This document shows, piece by piece, positions 11,225 through 20,465 of a DNA stretch of 64,000 nucleotides. The stretch lies in assembly GCA_032622095.1 (NCBI GenBank), contig CP136061.1, positions 122,650,754 to 122,714,753 of the forward strand. The letters are read 5' to 3'. The stretch comes from Siphonodentalium dalli (Eukaryota > Mollusca > Scaphopoda > Gadilida > Siphonodentaliidae). The position numbers and the translations under genes were made by a program. The notes beneath the pieces are model-generated. The model was not told the DNA's origin and did not search any database. It saw nothing but the letters and a program-made list of their open reading frames with translations. Position 1 is the first letter of the stretch. Each line of letters opens with the position of its first letter.

Positions 11225-11897
11225 CAGTGTTCGCGCTGTCGGTAGCCAAATTAGCCAATGGCTAATATTTTTCGAATTTGGCTAATAAAAATTTCATTTG
11301 GCTAAACTTTTGGCTAAATTTTTGTTTACCCCAAATGGAGACTGAAAGCATGAATTTTTGGCAAGTGGGTTTTCAATTCTGTGATGTGAACGATCTAGTC
11401 CGAAAACATCGTAAGTGGGAATATATCGCCGACTGTACAAAGAGAACTCGATCGCGAACAGTACAAAGGGAAACCCGTCACTCTGCACGAAACAGCAAAA
11501 AATAATTATTTTACATTTAATCCGCTAATCCCCCATTGTCTGTCTGGTCACTCACGGGACTCCTGCACAATGCATGTTTATGATGACATTGTATTTATGA
11601 TGGTCAAGGTTTATGAGCACCAAGTGTAAGACAATAGCTTAATCAGCCAAATGTGAATCACGACAGATATTTTGGGGCTATTTGTCGTCAATACCGATAC
11701 ATTCAAAATAATATGCATGCTTTTATGACAGATTGTAATGTGATAATGGCGTAACAATATTCGTTATTAGTTTCCAGATGTCACTTAAATATTTTCGCAA
11801 GGATAATTAATGTTTAATGATTTAAAAAAAGATATTAATATAAAACATATTGATATAAAAATATTAATGACATTAAGAAGGACAATCCCGGGTGGTT

Positions 11898-11932
<35 letters not shown>

Positions 11933-12217
11933 ATCACTCTTTCACATAAAGAATATTAATTTTTAATAAATGATATATATAAAAATATTTCTAGTTCATC
12001 AAAATTAGTTAAATTATTGTGTATTTTACCTGTGTCTGTTAGATTTGACGTTTTAGTCATTTATTGTGAACCGACCAGAAAACGATGATTTAACTTGGCC
12101 ATAGTTTTTATTAATTTGGCTAAACACATTTGGCTAAAGTTTTTTTCATTTGGCTAATAAAATTTTCATTTGGCTAAACTTTTGGCTAAAGTTTTTTTCG
12201 GTCCAGCGCGAACACTG
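11225..12217. mobile_element. hAT-type non-autonomous element, 993 bp
   Basis: The terminal inverted repeats CAGTGTTCGCGCTG (11225-11238) and CAGCGCGAACACTG (12204-12217) are perfect over 14 bp. They are flanked by the exact 8-bp duplication AATACACT at 11217-11224 and 12218-12225. An 8-bp duplication and CAGTG ends are typical of the hAT superfamily. Subterminal regions hold repeated TTTGGCTAA motifs in direct orientation on both sides (about 11275-11315 and 12110-12195), plausibly transposase binding sites. The interior carries a run of 32 C. No transposase frame is present; the 75-codon frame at 11278-11505 has no recognised domain. Confidence 0.92.
11899..11930 (+). repeat. Poly-C tract (32 C)
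   Basis: An uninterrupted run of 32 cytosines lies inside the hAT element (32 G on the minus strand). Such tracts can form i-motif or G-quadruplex structures and are error-prone in sequencing, so the length is approximate. Confidence 0.95.
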
Positions 12218-12225
12218 AATACACT

Positions 12226-13489
12226 ATTGGGAACGCCCTGAAAAACTATATTAATGGCCTAGAGAATGCCCTATAAAGTGGTAATAATATTCATTAGAAC
12301 ATAGCTTTCGGCCCATGTCACTGTCGCTGTCACTGAAATCATGACAGAAGTGACTTAATTTTGTGACAAGAGAACGTCATTTGTCATTGGTATTTGTTTC
12401 TGGAAACATGTTCATGTAGACACTTAAGCAATTGTTTTATAACACTTGGGGAAGTCCCTTGGGTTGAAAGCTATGTTGTAATATTTACATAGAATGTGTG
12501 TGTTTTAAACTATATCCTGTTCAGTGATAGTCAACTGCCAATTGGATCATGAATTTTATATCCCAATAAAACAAACTATGGCACAAACGGACATCACAAT
12601 TTGTTGACCTATATGACTAAAAGCGGTAGATAGAATAACTGGGCATGTTTTTAAATGAATTTTGGGCTAACTTACAGTGCAGCATGGTTTAATATCCAAA
12701 CTACAGACACATATCATAAACAAAATTCAGCTGAGTTTATAGAAATGAAAAAGCTACATAAATATAAGAAATTAATGTAGTTTGAGTGGGTTTTTATAGA
12801 GGGGTATGTCTCTGTAGCCATTAGGGAACATTTAGTATGCCCAACAGCCACAGTACTATGCCCTTCAATATACCACATTTATTTCTTAATAAATGAACAA
12901 GATAAAGAATATTAAATGACAGCTGTGACCCCTTAATTACTGGGTGTTCACACCAAATGGAAAAAAACTTTACATCCGGACACACTGGCACAGATTATTG
13001 GCCCGGTGTGATCTCTTCAATCTTACCAATGGAATATGATGCTTACTTTGGTCAGTACCTACCATTCAAGTTACCTCCATCAAAAATGATTTGTAATTCA
13101 GTCGGGAATGAGATAAATAATCTTTCCAACATTTGGTCTCCTACCATTCAAACTATGCCAACCTCTTTAACATTTTCGCCTTCAAGTTACATTCATCAAA
13201 AATGATTGGTAATTGAGTTATACATCTTTAATGAAGCTACGTCTGATAGTAACTTTTCACCCGGCACTCGACATCTCTCTGTAGTTTACCGTTATTCTTT
13301 GGCATAATACCCTATCAGATTGAATGATCCTTCTCCTGTTTGCGTTTATTTATCTCTCTGACAGACAGGTGCCTCTGTTATGAGTCGTTCCCCTTTATAT
13401 CCACGTAGATAAAACACTGTTGCTGCGCCTGCCAGTATGTATTTGTGATAATGAGCCATATCAAAATTTTCGCTCTCCCATATCAAAGT
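12226..13489. other. Non-coding stretch
   Basis: No exon or known repeat was recognised. The 82-codon frame at 12957-13205 contains an internal approximate duplication: ACCATTCAAGTTACCTCCATC at 13061 and CTTCAAGTTACATTCATC at 13182, each followed by AAAAATGATTGGTAATT or close. It looks like an old tandem repeat, not a gene. Confidence 0.5.
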
Positions 13490-13627
13490 GTCGGAAAGGG
13501 TTTCAAACTATTTGACTCCGAATCACACAGGTTGGTATATTTAATGTGGGTGATGCCAAAGATATTATAAGGGTGGCTCTTCTTTAAAAATCTTCATTGA
13601 TGTCTAACATAGATTTTTTTTGTCTGA
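13490..13627 (+). repeat. Direct repeat, left copy (partner at 14183-14318)
   Basis: AAAGGGTTTCAAACTATTTGACTC and the motifs GGGTGATGCC, AGATATTATAAGGG and TTCATTGATGTCTAA match 14183-14318 with scattered changes. The family A palindrome lies between the two copies. It may be an old tandem duplication or a long terminal direct repeat; nothing decides between them. Confidence 0.6.
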
Positions 13628-13816
13628 GAGTTAAAGAGATGAATTATGTCCATCTGTCCATTAGTTTGTTTTGTCTGGCCATCTGTTCGTATTGCAATGT
13701 CTCAAAATGTTCATTCATTGAGTGCAGTAAAACCGAAAGCATACTGAAGATACCACGTCTCATGAGAGTCTTAGTTATAATGATTGGCATCGGAAGTTTT
13801 TCATATTCCGGGCCTA

Positions 13817-14077
13817 CAGTATTGCCTTAAATAATCGACTCCTTAACCACAGCAGAATTATGGGTAACTTTTCAGGATTTAGTCGGAAATATGGCTTGTT
13901 GCCATTCATCGGAAAGCTCTCACTGAGAGCTTTCTGATGAATGGCAACAAGCGGCAACGGAAAGCTCTCACTGAGAGCTTTCCGATGAATGGCAACAAGC
14001 CATATTTCTGACTAAATCCTGAAAAGTTACCCATAATTCTGCTGTGGTTAAGGAGTCGATTATTTAGGGCATTACTG
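13817..14077. mobile_element. Family A palindromic MITE, copy 2
   Basis: CAGTATTGCCTTAAATAATC (left) and TTAGGGCATTACTG (right) are flanked by TA at 13815-13816 and 14078-14079. The centre is duplicated: GAGAGCTTTC-type fold points occur near 13925 and 13972, making this the longest copy seen. TA duplications and CAGT ends suggest Tc1/mariner-type mobilisation. Confidence 0.9.
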
Positions 14078-14182
14078 TATAACCAACTGCGGTCACTGCT
14101 CCATTCCACTTTATGCTGTAAAGCTTGCTCATCTATGGTCCAGTGGACACCATCACCAACTGGGGCCAAGTTTTGAAAAGTC

Positions 14183-14318
14183 ATTGAAAAGGGTTTTTAA
14201 CTATTTGACTCTGAACTGCAGAGGTTGCTGTATTTAATGCGGGTGATTCTGAAGATATTATAAGGGCTTGTCTTCCAAGCTTCATTGCTGTCTAAAAGAG
14301 AGATTTTTTTGGCCTGAT
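14183..14318 (+). repeat. Direct repeat, right copy (partner at 13490-13627)
   Basis: GGGTTTTTAACTATTTGACTC, GGGTGATTCTG, AGATATTATAAGGG and TTCATTGCTGTCTAA parallel the left copy. Confidence 0.6.
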
Positions 14319-14322
14319 AGGT

Positions 14323-14388
14323 CGCTAAACTCACCCTCTGGGGACCTCAATCTGTAAATGTCCGGCACCATATTCTCAGGCCTGAATG
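14323..14388 (-). repeat. Family F double-hairpin element, end fragment
   Basis: AAACTCACCCTCTGGGGACC, TCAATCTGTAAATGTCCGGC and ACCATATTCTCAGGCCTG are the terminal arm of family F in the variant that ends in AGGCCTG (compare 51355-51412 and 62660-62714). Confidence 0.7.
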
Positions 14389-14934
14389 TATGAACCATGA
14401 GGATATGGCCCTGCGAATCAGGCATTTTAATTTCGAATCTCAAATCTAATCAGCAAAATGATTCCGAATCGAATCTCGAATCGAATTATTGCATCGGGCA
14501 TAATAATAGTGAAGATGAAGATAATACATGTACATGTCTCAAGAGTCTGTCCGTACCAATATAATTTTGCACACTTCGTAACAAAGATAAATTATCATCA
14601 GTATACAATGTAAATATATTTATAAATGAATCAAATGCATGTCAAACCAATTATGTGCGCATTCTTTGTGGCTGTCTGTGTTAAACAATAATGAAACAGT
14701 ATCAGAAGCAATATTGAAGCCAGAAAGTAATCGTGTTCACAAGTTAAATGAATTTTGCTAGATCAGTTGCATAAGTCTTACAATTATTCTGGGGTCTATA
14801 GTATAGCTCAGTTGACAGCAAAGATTTAGTGTACAGTCCCCCTGTAAAGCATTGCCATTGATGCAGGATATCACATGAAACATATTATTATATAAATAAT
14901 ATGTAATCTTTGAAAAGTTGTGTAATTTTCATCA
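14389..14934. other. Non-coding stretch with family J remnant
   Basis: 14806-14850 carries the inverted family J end AGTGTACAGTCCCCCTGTAAAG. A run of ATTCGAATC-like motifs (about 14435-14490) is low complexity. Nothing else was recognised. Confidence 0.5.
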
Positions 14935-15165
14935 GACAGTTGTATGAACCTGAATTTGTTGTACCAGTTGCATGATAACTATTCATAAAATCTGGAATTG
15001 TTTCAATTTCAATTTCCATCAATTCTTTATCAGTTGGGTGCAATTGGCCATGTGCTTTTTTGTGCCATTTGTTTCTCAGACATTCTGTGATAAGACACTG
15101 CTCCTACCCATGTCAGTCTGATTATATTGTGGTATGCAAATCATTGAAATACATAATTGCCCTTG
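14935..15165 (+). repeat. Segmental direct repeat, copy 1
   Basis: CTGAATTTGTTGTACCAGTT, ATAAAATCTGGAATTG, CAATTGGCCATGTGC and CCCATGTCAGTCTGATTATA recur in the same order at 15240-15271 plus 16575-16745. In the second copy a family B element splits the repeat at TTAA, so this copy shows the unoccupied target. Confidence 0.75.
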
Positions 15166-15271
15166 AAGCCAATTGAATGAATAGATTTTGACCAGTGTAT
15201 TCAAAGCATGGGGCAGAAAAGTCATTGAAATTTTTAGCTGAGCCAGATGTATGAATTCTGAATTTGTTGTA

Positions 15272-16574
15272 TTAACCCTTCCAGTGCCAAGTCCGATTTT
15301 TGTATCAACCAGACCTGTTAAGTTTTGAAAATGTCAATCCGTGAGATTTTTGCGGGAGGTATGCCCAAATATGTTCATGTTCCAAAAATAATTTTTATGA
15401 TGAAGATTGCATAGTTTTTATGAGTTTCTATTTTATAAATATATAGACCTAAATAAAATGGCAATGAATGTCCTGTTGGTAATTGTAATAGAGCTGCTCT
15501 GTGTGGGAGATACCACCATTTATTAAAAAGAAAGAAGCAGATCACACTTCGTAAAAATACTCAGAATTCCACCGGAAACAGCCGGATATGCGCGAAACCG
15601 AAAGTACAACATCGTAATAAACGACAAAATTGACTCGTCTTACGGTTTAACCCACAAATGAAATGCACACATTCCACCATTTATTAACAAATTTTAAGAA
15701 GCAGAAACTTTGTTTAAAGTTAGTCAAAACGAATCCGAGTTACACAGGTTATAACCGGACATGTATGCGTGAAACCGAAAGTACAAAATGACCCGTCTTA
15801 AAAGTTTTACCCGCAAAATAAAAGACACATTCCGTTCTCAATGCATACCACTATCAGTGAACTTAAATCATAAAGTATCCATTACTTATGTTCATCAATG
15901 AGGCCTCACAATACAGCTGCACACTTGTGATTAAACGTATTGTTTTATTTCGTTTGCAATGCATGCCACTAATCCGTTACTAAGAAATGTTCATCAATGC
16001 GGCCTAACAATACAGAACTTTGCACACTTGTGATTATACGTATTGTTTACTAAAACAACACCCTCCATACGTGTGGCTTCACCAGAGTGTGAAAATCAAT
16101 TAATATCAGTCACAGTTCACCACAACTTGAGTCTTCAATCAAAAGTTACCGACGATACATTCTGTGAATGTTAATGTGTGGGTATTTACGGTACCGGAAA
16201 TAAGGAAGTCACTGTCATTTGGGGAATTCCCGCAAATGCACGAATTTAAAAAATAAAAAAAACTTCGTTTTGGGATTTTCAATGTGGGGTTTTGACGAAT
16301 CCGTGAGAAATTGGGGGTTATCCGTGTTTGCGGAATTGCCATGGAAATCCGTGAGTCTCACGGACAATCCGTGGAACTTAACAGCTCTGGTATCAACCCA
16401 TAATTCCTTGATCATTTTTCAAATTTATTGATTATAATAATGTGATACATTGATGGAAAGAGCTCTCAGAACTCTTTCCATCAATGTATCACATTATTAT
16501 AATCAATAAATTTGAAAAATTATCAAGGAAATATGGGTTGATACAAAAATCGGACTTGGCACTGAAAGGGTTAA
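15272..16574. mobile_element. Family B TTAA element, copy 2, carrying a hAT insertion
   Basis: TTAA at 15272-15275 and 16571-16574 flank CCCTTCCAGTGCCAAGTCC and the inverted GGACTTGGCACTGAAAGGG. The inverted arms share GATACATTGATGGAAAGAG around a fold at about 16461. After removing the hAT element at 15310-16389 and one 8-bp duplication, an approximately 215-bp foldback remains. Confidence 0.9.
15310..16389. mobile_element. hAT-type non-autonomous element, 1080 bp
   Basis: The ends are CAGACCTGTTAAGTT (left) and AACTTAACAGCTCTG (right), 13 of 15 matching when inverted. The exact 8-bp duplication GTATCAAC flanks it at 15302-15309 and 16390-16397. The interior has two diverged copies of CCACCATTTATTAA...GAAGCAGA (about 15512 and 15675) and of GTATTGTTT near 15938 and 16042, so it is partly built of tandem pieces. 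Both ends also share AATCCGTGAG. No transposase frame is visible. Confidence 0.93.
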
Positions 16575-16745
16575 TAGTACCATTTATTCTGGAATTGATT
16601 CAATTTCCTTCAAATGCGTATCAGTTAGGGCAATTGGCCATATGCTTTTTTGAGCCATTGGTTTCTCCTATGATAAGGCACAGTGCCTACCCATGTCAGA
16701 CTGATTGTATTGTGGTATGCACTGCACAAACATTCTGCCATTCTA
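16575..16745 (+). repeat. Segmental direct repeat, copy 2 (right part)
   Basis: It resumes with TAGTACCATTTATTCTGGAATTG and follows copy 1 through CAATTGGCCATATGC and CCCATGTCAGACTGATTGTA. The left part of this copy is 15240-15271, upstream of the inserted family B element. Confidence 0.75.
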
Positions 16746-17305
16746 TCAGGAGATCTAAAGTCCCCCCACTGATGGCTACAAATCTCCTGTCAATCTCACC
16801 TCCTTTATATCCCATATCTTGTACTAAGATATATCTTTACTTCTGTTATGCCTCTTAACATTCTGCACCCTTTGACTTGTGTGTTATGTTCTTTATGCCC
16901 CCCTACTGCATCCTGACAGATATATTGATTGTACACCTCCTTGTTGGAGAAGAATATATACATACACGAACATATATACAGCAAATGAAAATAATTAAGT
17001 GAAAGAACTGCAGGTTGATTGTCTGCGTTACATCTTGAATGTGACCATGTTCATGTGAATACAATTTTAGAGCAAATATCACCTTTTTATTTACATGAGA
17101 AACTGTCATTGAATCGGTTGACACATCCCATAATTGAAGGGAGCTATCTCAAGAATTATTGCTTTGATATTATTGCCAAGTTGGGCAGGTGAGTTCATTG
17201 GTTGATCCACAGAAGCAGGGCTATTAGAGACTATTATCTGTAGAATCCATGTAAATAAAGGTCGAGACACCAAACTGATCAACAATGTGACAAGCACCCC
17301 TGGAT
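16746..17305. other. Non-coding stretch
   Basis: No exon or recognised repeat is visible. A pyrimidine-rich segment around 16750-16830 does not lead into an open frame with similarity to known proteins. Confidence 0.45.
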
Positions 17306-17745
17306 ATACATGTAGTGTGTGACATTTGCAGAATGATGTTCTCAGAGGGTGAATTGAGTGATGCTATCCCGCACAGCGGACTATCATCACCAAAAGTCAC
17401 CTGCTAGGAACCTTATTCTGCTTTATAGGACTCAACTACTCTGGGATACCTAGGACCACATTGAAGTTCCTGGGTTGAAGTTGGTGATGTTCACCCATTA
17501 GTCACCTCGATTATGCATTTTATCTTCTGCAAACTAGGAGATATAGAAACTGAACAAAAAAAGAAAAGTTACTAAAAACAATGTTAATTTTAGGTTATAG
17601 ATACTTCCCAGAAGCAGGCCTAAGCAGAATGAGGTCCCCAGATGGTGAATTTGGTGATGCTAGCCTGCTGTGTGGGATAGTGTCCACTAAATTCACCCTC
17701 TGTGGATGTCATTATCCAAATGTCAGATATGCTATTCCCACAAGT
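17306..17745. repeat. Family F double-hairpin element, copy 2
   Basis: It starts TAGTGTGTGACATTTGCAG and ends AATGTCAGATATGCTATT, with GAGGGTGAATTGAGTGATGC and ACTAAATTCACCCTCTG arms. The middle carries GAAGTTGGTGATGTTCACCC, CGATTATGCATTTTATC and GATATAGAAACTGAAC, shared with the other long copies. Confidence 0.8.
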
Positions 17746-17815
17746 TTCACACTTTAATAAAGTCTGCTTTTAATGATTCAGAATGCAGAAGACAATGACC
17801 TGTTCGAGCTAAATA

Positions 17816-18002
17816 CAGTAATGCCCTAAGTAATCGACTCCTTAAACACAGCAGAATTATGGGTAACTTTTCAGGATTTAGTCGGAAATATGGCTTGTTG
17901 CCATTCATTGGAAAACTCTCCAAGCTATATTTCCGACTAAATCCTGAAAAGTTACCCATAATTCTGCTGTGTTTAAGGAGTCGATTACTTAGGGCATTAC
18001 TG
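17816..18002. mobile_element. Family A palindromic MITE, copy 3
   Basis: CAGTAATGCCCTAAGTAATC and GATTACTTAGGGCATTACTG are flanked by TA at 17814-17815 and 18003-18004. It is about 187 bp with a shortened centre. It ends only 66 bp upstream of the exon at 18069, so its hairpin would lie immediately before the exon's polypyrimidine tract in a transcript. Confidence 0.92.
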
Positions 18003-18068
18003 TATGTGAGAATACTTTTTGGGTACAGAAATAATCTGACATTCCTTGAGACATAATTTTTTTTTCAG

Positions 18069-18170
18069 GAGCCATCACTTTTTGCTGTTGCCAAGTTGCT
18101 CGAGACGGGACTGGTGAATCTCTCAAGACTAGAAGTTCTATGGAAGCCGGTTACTGCTCATCTGTTAGAG
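18069..18170 (+). CDS. Internal exon of a MON2-like gene
   Basis: The sequence shows a polypyrimidine tract ending TTTTTTTTCAG (AG at 18067-18068), a 102-bp stretch open in phase 0, and the donor GAG|GTATAT at 18171. The 34 residues begin [20 protein letters not shown] and continue with [14 protein letters not shown]. From memory this closely matches a conserved segment of animal MON2 proteins, where it is followed by a CQHP-type motif. MON2 is a large HEAT-repeat relative of Sec7/BIG Arf-GEFs, without a Sec7 domain, that acts at the trans-Golgi and endosomes in membrane recycling. Both splice phases are 0. No neighbouring MON2 exon was recognised on either side, implying very long introns. 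The alternative, a processed or captured fragment, is less likely given intact splice signals and frame. A BIG1/BIG2 relative is also possible but fits less well. Confidence 0.8.
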
Positions 18171-18854
18171 GTATATCCCGCTTCTATTTATTCAAGCTGC
18201 ATTTTTCCAACTCTGAAATGTGTTTGCAAAAAAACATAATACGGCCTAGCTTTTTCTTCTTTTAATTTTTTTGTCAATTGTTTTAAAATTTGCAAAAGAG
18301 ATTAAACATTAATGACTTGCGATTGTGAGGTATTTCAGAGTTATTTTAGCAGATACATCGTCCTTTTTTCGACTCGGACATGTTTTTGTATGGCTAGTCC
18401 ATATATAGCTTCACTGTGTATTGTTAGTCCATTGGAAGAGTCAAACCTCTACTTTCTTGTTGATGTTTCTAGTTTTATTCCCATTAAAATTTATGTTCGA
18501 GAACATCGTAATGGAATCAATAGTGATATTGAAATCATATTGTTAATAATGAAATATTCACTTTTATTATTATAGTTATAATCAAACTCGAATTCGGAAA
18601 CTGGAATTTGACATATTTAGGAGGGAAATCATTTCTATTTCTCAGCAGATGAAAACATGGTGAATGAGTCATGTTTACCACTTCGCTTTTATACATCGAT
18701 TTACGAGGCTTATGAATAAACATCCATTGGAAATGGTGTATTTCATTGGAAATGTGCATAATAAAGAGGAAATCTTGTGATTTTGAGTGAATACTGAAAA
18801 GTGGTCTGAAAGCATTAATATCATGTATGTATTTATATGCTTCACAAATTTCGT
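18171..18854. other. Intron sequence after the MON2-like exon
   Basis: AT-rich, with no repeat family recognised. The overlapping small frames at 18312-18968 on both strands lack any domain; their right parts run into family F arms. Confidence 0.5.
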
Positions 18855-19410
18855 CTCGGACATTTGCATATTGAGTTCCCCAGTGGGTGAATTTAGTGAT
18901 GCTATCCCACATAGCGGGCTATCATCACCAAATTCATCCTCTGGGGACCTCATTCTGTATGGCCTCATCTGCTATGGGAGACCTAGACTCCGATTTAAGT
19001 TCCCAGATGGTGAAGATTGTGATGTGCACCCATTAGGCACATCGATTATGCATTGTGTCATCTGCCAATTTGGGGATATAGCGACTAAAAAGGATAAAGA
19101 GACTTTCTAAAGAAGTTTCTAAAGAAACTAAAAAAACTTGTTAATTTGATAATAAAGATACAGTAATGCCCTAATTAATCGACTTCTTAACCACAGCAGA
19201 ATTATGGGTAACTTTTCAGGATTTAATCGGAAATATGGCTTGTTGCCATTCATCGGAAAGCTCTCAGGGAGAGCTTTCCGATGAATGGCAATAAGCCATA
19301 TTTCCAACTAAATCCTGAAAAGTTACCCATAATTCTGATGTGGTTAAGAAGTTGATTAATTAGGGCATTTAATACTGTACTTTCTAGAGAAGATGAGGCC
19401 TAAGCACCAT
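18855..19410. repeat. Family F element, copy 3, split by family A
   Basis: GACATTTGCATATTGAG, GTGGGTGAATTTAGTGATGC and CACCAAATTCATCCTCTGG form the first hairpin. The middle follows with GAAGATTGTGATGTGCACCC, and after the family A insertion it resumes TACTTTCTAGAGAAGATGAG and GGCCTAAGCA. The second hairpin is mostly lost. Confidence 0.7.
19161..19377. mobile_element. Family A palindromic MITE, copy 4
   Basis: CAGTAATGCCCTAATTAATC at the left; the right arm ends TTAGGGCATTTAATACTG, with a 4-bp change near the end. TA flanks at 19159-19160 and 19378-19379. It is inserted in a family F element. Confidence 0.9.
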
Positions 19411-19544
19411 ATTTCGAGGCATGGTATAAACTAGTACATACATAGTTTGTTGAACAATATGTAATTCTTATTGAGATTTATGAATTCCGTTCAATATAAC
19501 TGTTTTACAATTTCCTAACTTAATTCCCTGATGTCTGTCAGTGT

Positions 19545-20215
19545 TGAATTGAATAAATTTGATGATGATTGGTCAGTGGTCCAGACGGCATGCGTGGGTG
19601 GAAAATTTCTATTATTTATTGATCTTAACAGTACAGTCTCAGGAACTTGAAAATATTAAGAAAACTTAACATGACCGAGCTTGTATTGCCACATTTTTCT
19701 GTCAATTTTTTGGAAAATTGCCACTGATATTTAGTACAGTAATGCCCTAAATAATTGACTACTTATTTTGCTTGTTGCCATTCATCGGAAAGCTCTCAGT
19801 GAGAGCTTTCCGATGAATGGCAACAAGCCATATTTCCGACTTAATCCTGCAAAGTTACCCATAATTCTGCTGTGGTTAAGGAGTCGATTATTTAGGGCAT
19901 TACTGTACTATGGGTACCTGTGCAGCTGCTATTATGATGTCATTATGACATTGTTCTAGTGGAATTATTCCTCTTTTTGTAACCCTGTAATTTTGTCCGA
20001 GCTTGTATTGCTTCATTTATTGGTCGTTGTTTTTGGAAACTTGGCATAATTATTGCCCATCATCGGCACCTGTTTACTTGCAATTATATGCTGTATTAAT
20101 TTGACGATGGTCAGTGGTCCAGACAGCATGCGTGGGTCGAAAGTTCCTATTATTTATTGATTATAACAGTACAGAGGAACTTAAAGCCACTAAGAAAACG
20201 AATAGAGTTATGCAT
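19545..20215 (+). repeat. Direct duplication of about 560 bp period
   Basis: TGGTCAGTGGTCCAGACGGC, ATGCGTGGGT, CTATTATTTATTGAT and AACAGTACAG at 19570-19640 recur at 20110-20180 with few changes. A second shared block, GAGCTTGTATTGC...TTTTTGGAAA, lies at 19677-19727 and 19999-20040. A piece related to the middle (TTTAGTACCATGGGAAC) also occurs near 28825-28900. Confidence 0.65.
19737..19905. mobile_element. Family A palindromic MITE, copy 5 (left arm deleted internally)
   Basis: CAGTAATGCCCTAAATAATT is followed directly by TTTTGCTTGTTGCC, so about 55 bp of the left arm is missing. The right arm is full length, ending TTAGGGCATTACTG. TA flanks at 19735-19736 and 19906-19907. Confidence 0.9.
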
Positions 20216-20404
20216 CCTGAATTCTGAGTCCAGGAAGACTTTTGAATGTAGATTTAAAAGCAATTGACAAGTCAAATACATGTATAAAATGTCCAATTTC
20301 TTTATGAAGTGTCTTGCACCATCTCTGATTTGTTTTTACAATGCTGTTGTAAAGATGATAATTCTTATTGATACAATACTATGCCTTGATACCTGTAGGT
20401 GACA

Positions 20405-20465
20405 GAATAAGATAAGACAAATTTTATTTCTGGTGTAAAAACATAGTATAAAATGCAAGCTCTGA
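20405..20465 (-). repeat. Possible LINE 3' tail (minus strand)
   Basis: AGAATAAGATAAGACAAATT and TTATTTCTGGTGTAAAAAC resemble the short-tandem-repeat tails of CR1-like LINEs read in reverse. No reverse transcriptase frame is nearby. Low confidence. Confidence 0.3.

Noticed and set aside
13490-14318. LTR retrotransposon with short LTRs
   Set aside because: The two copies are only about 137 bp, diverged, lack TG...CA ends, and enclose only a family A palindrome.
14790-14830. tRNA gene (TATAGCTCAGTTGACAG)
   Set aside because: Only an A-box-like motif is present; there is no B-box or cloverleaf.
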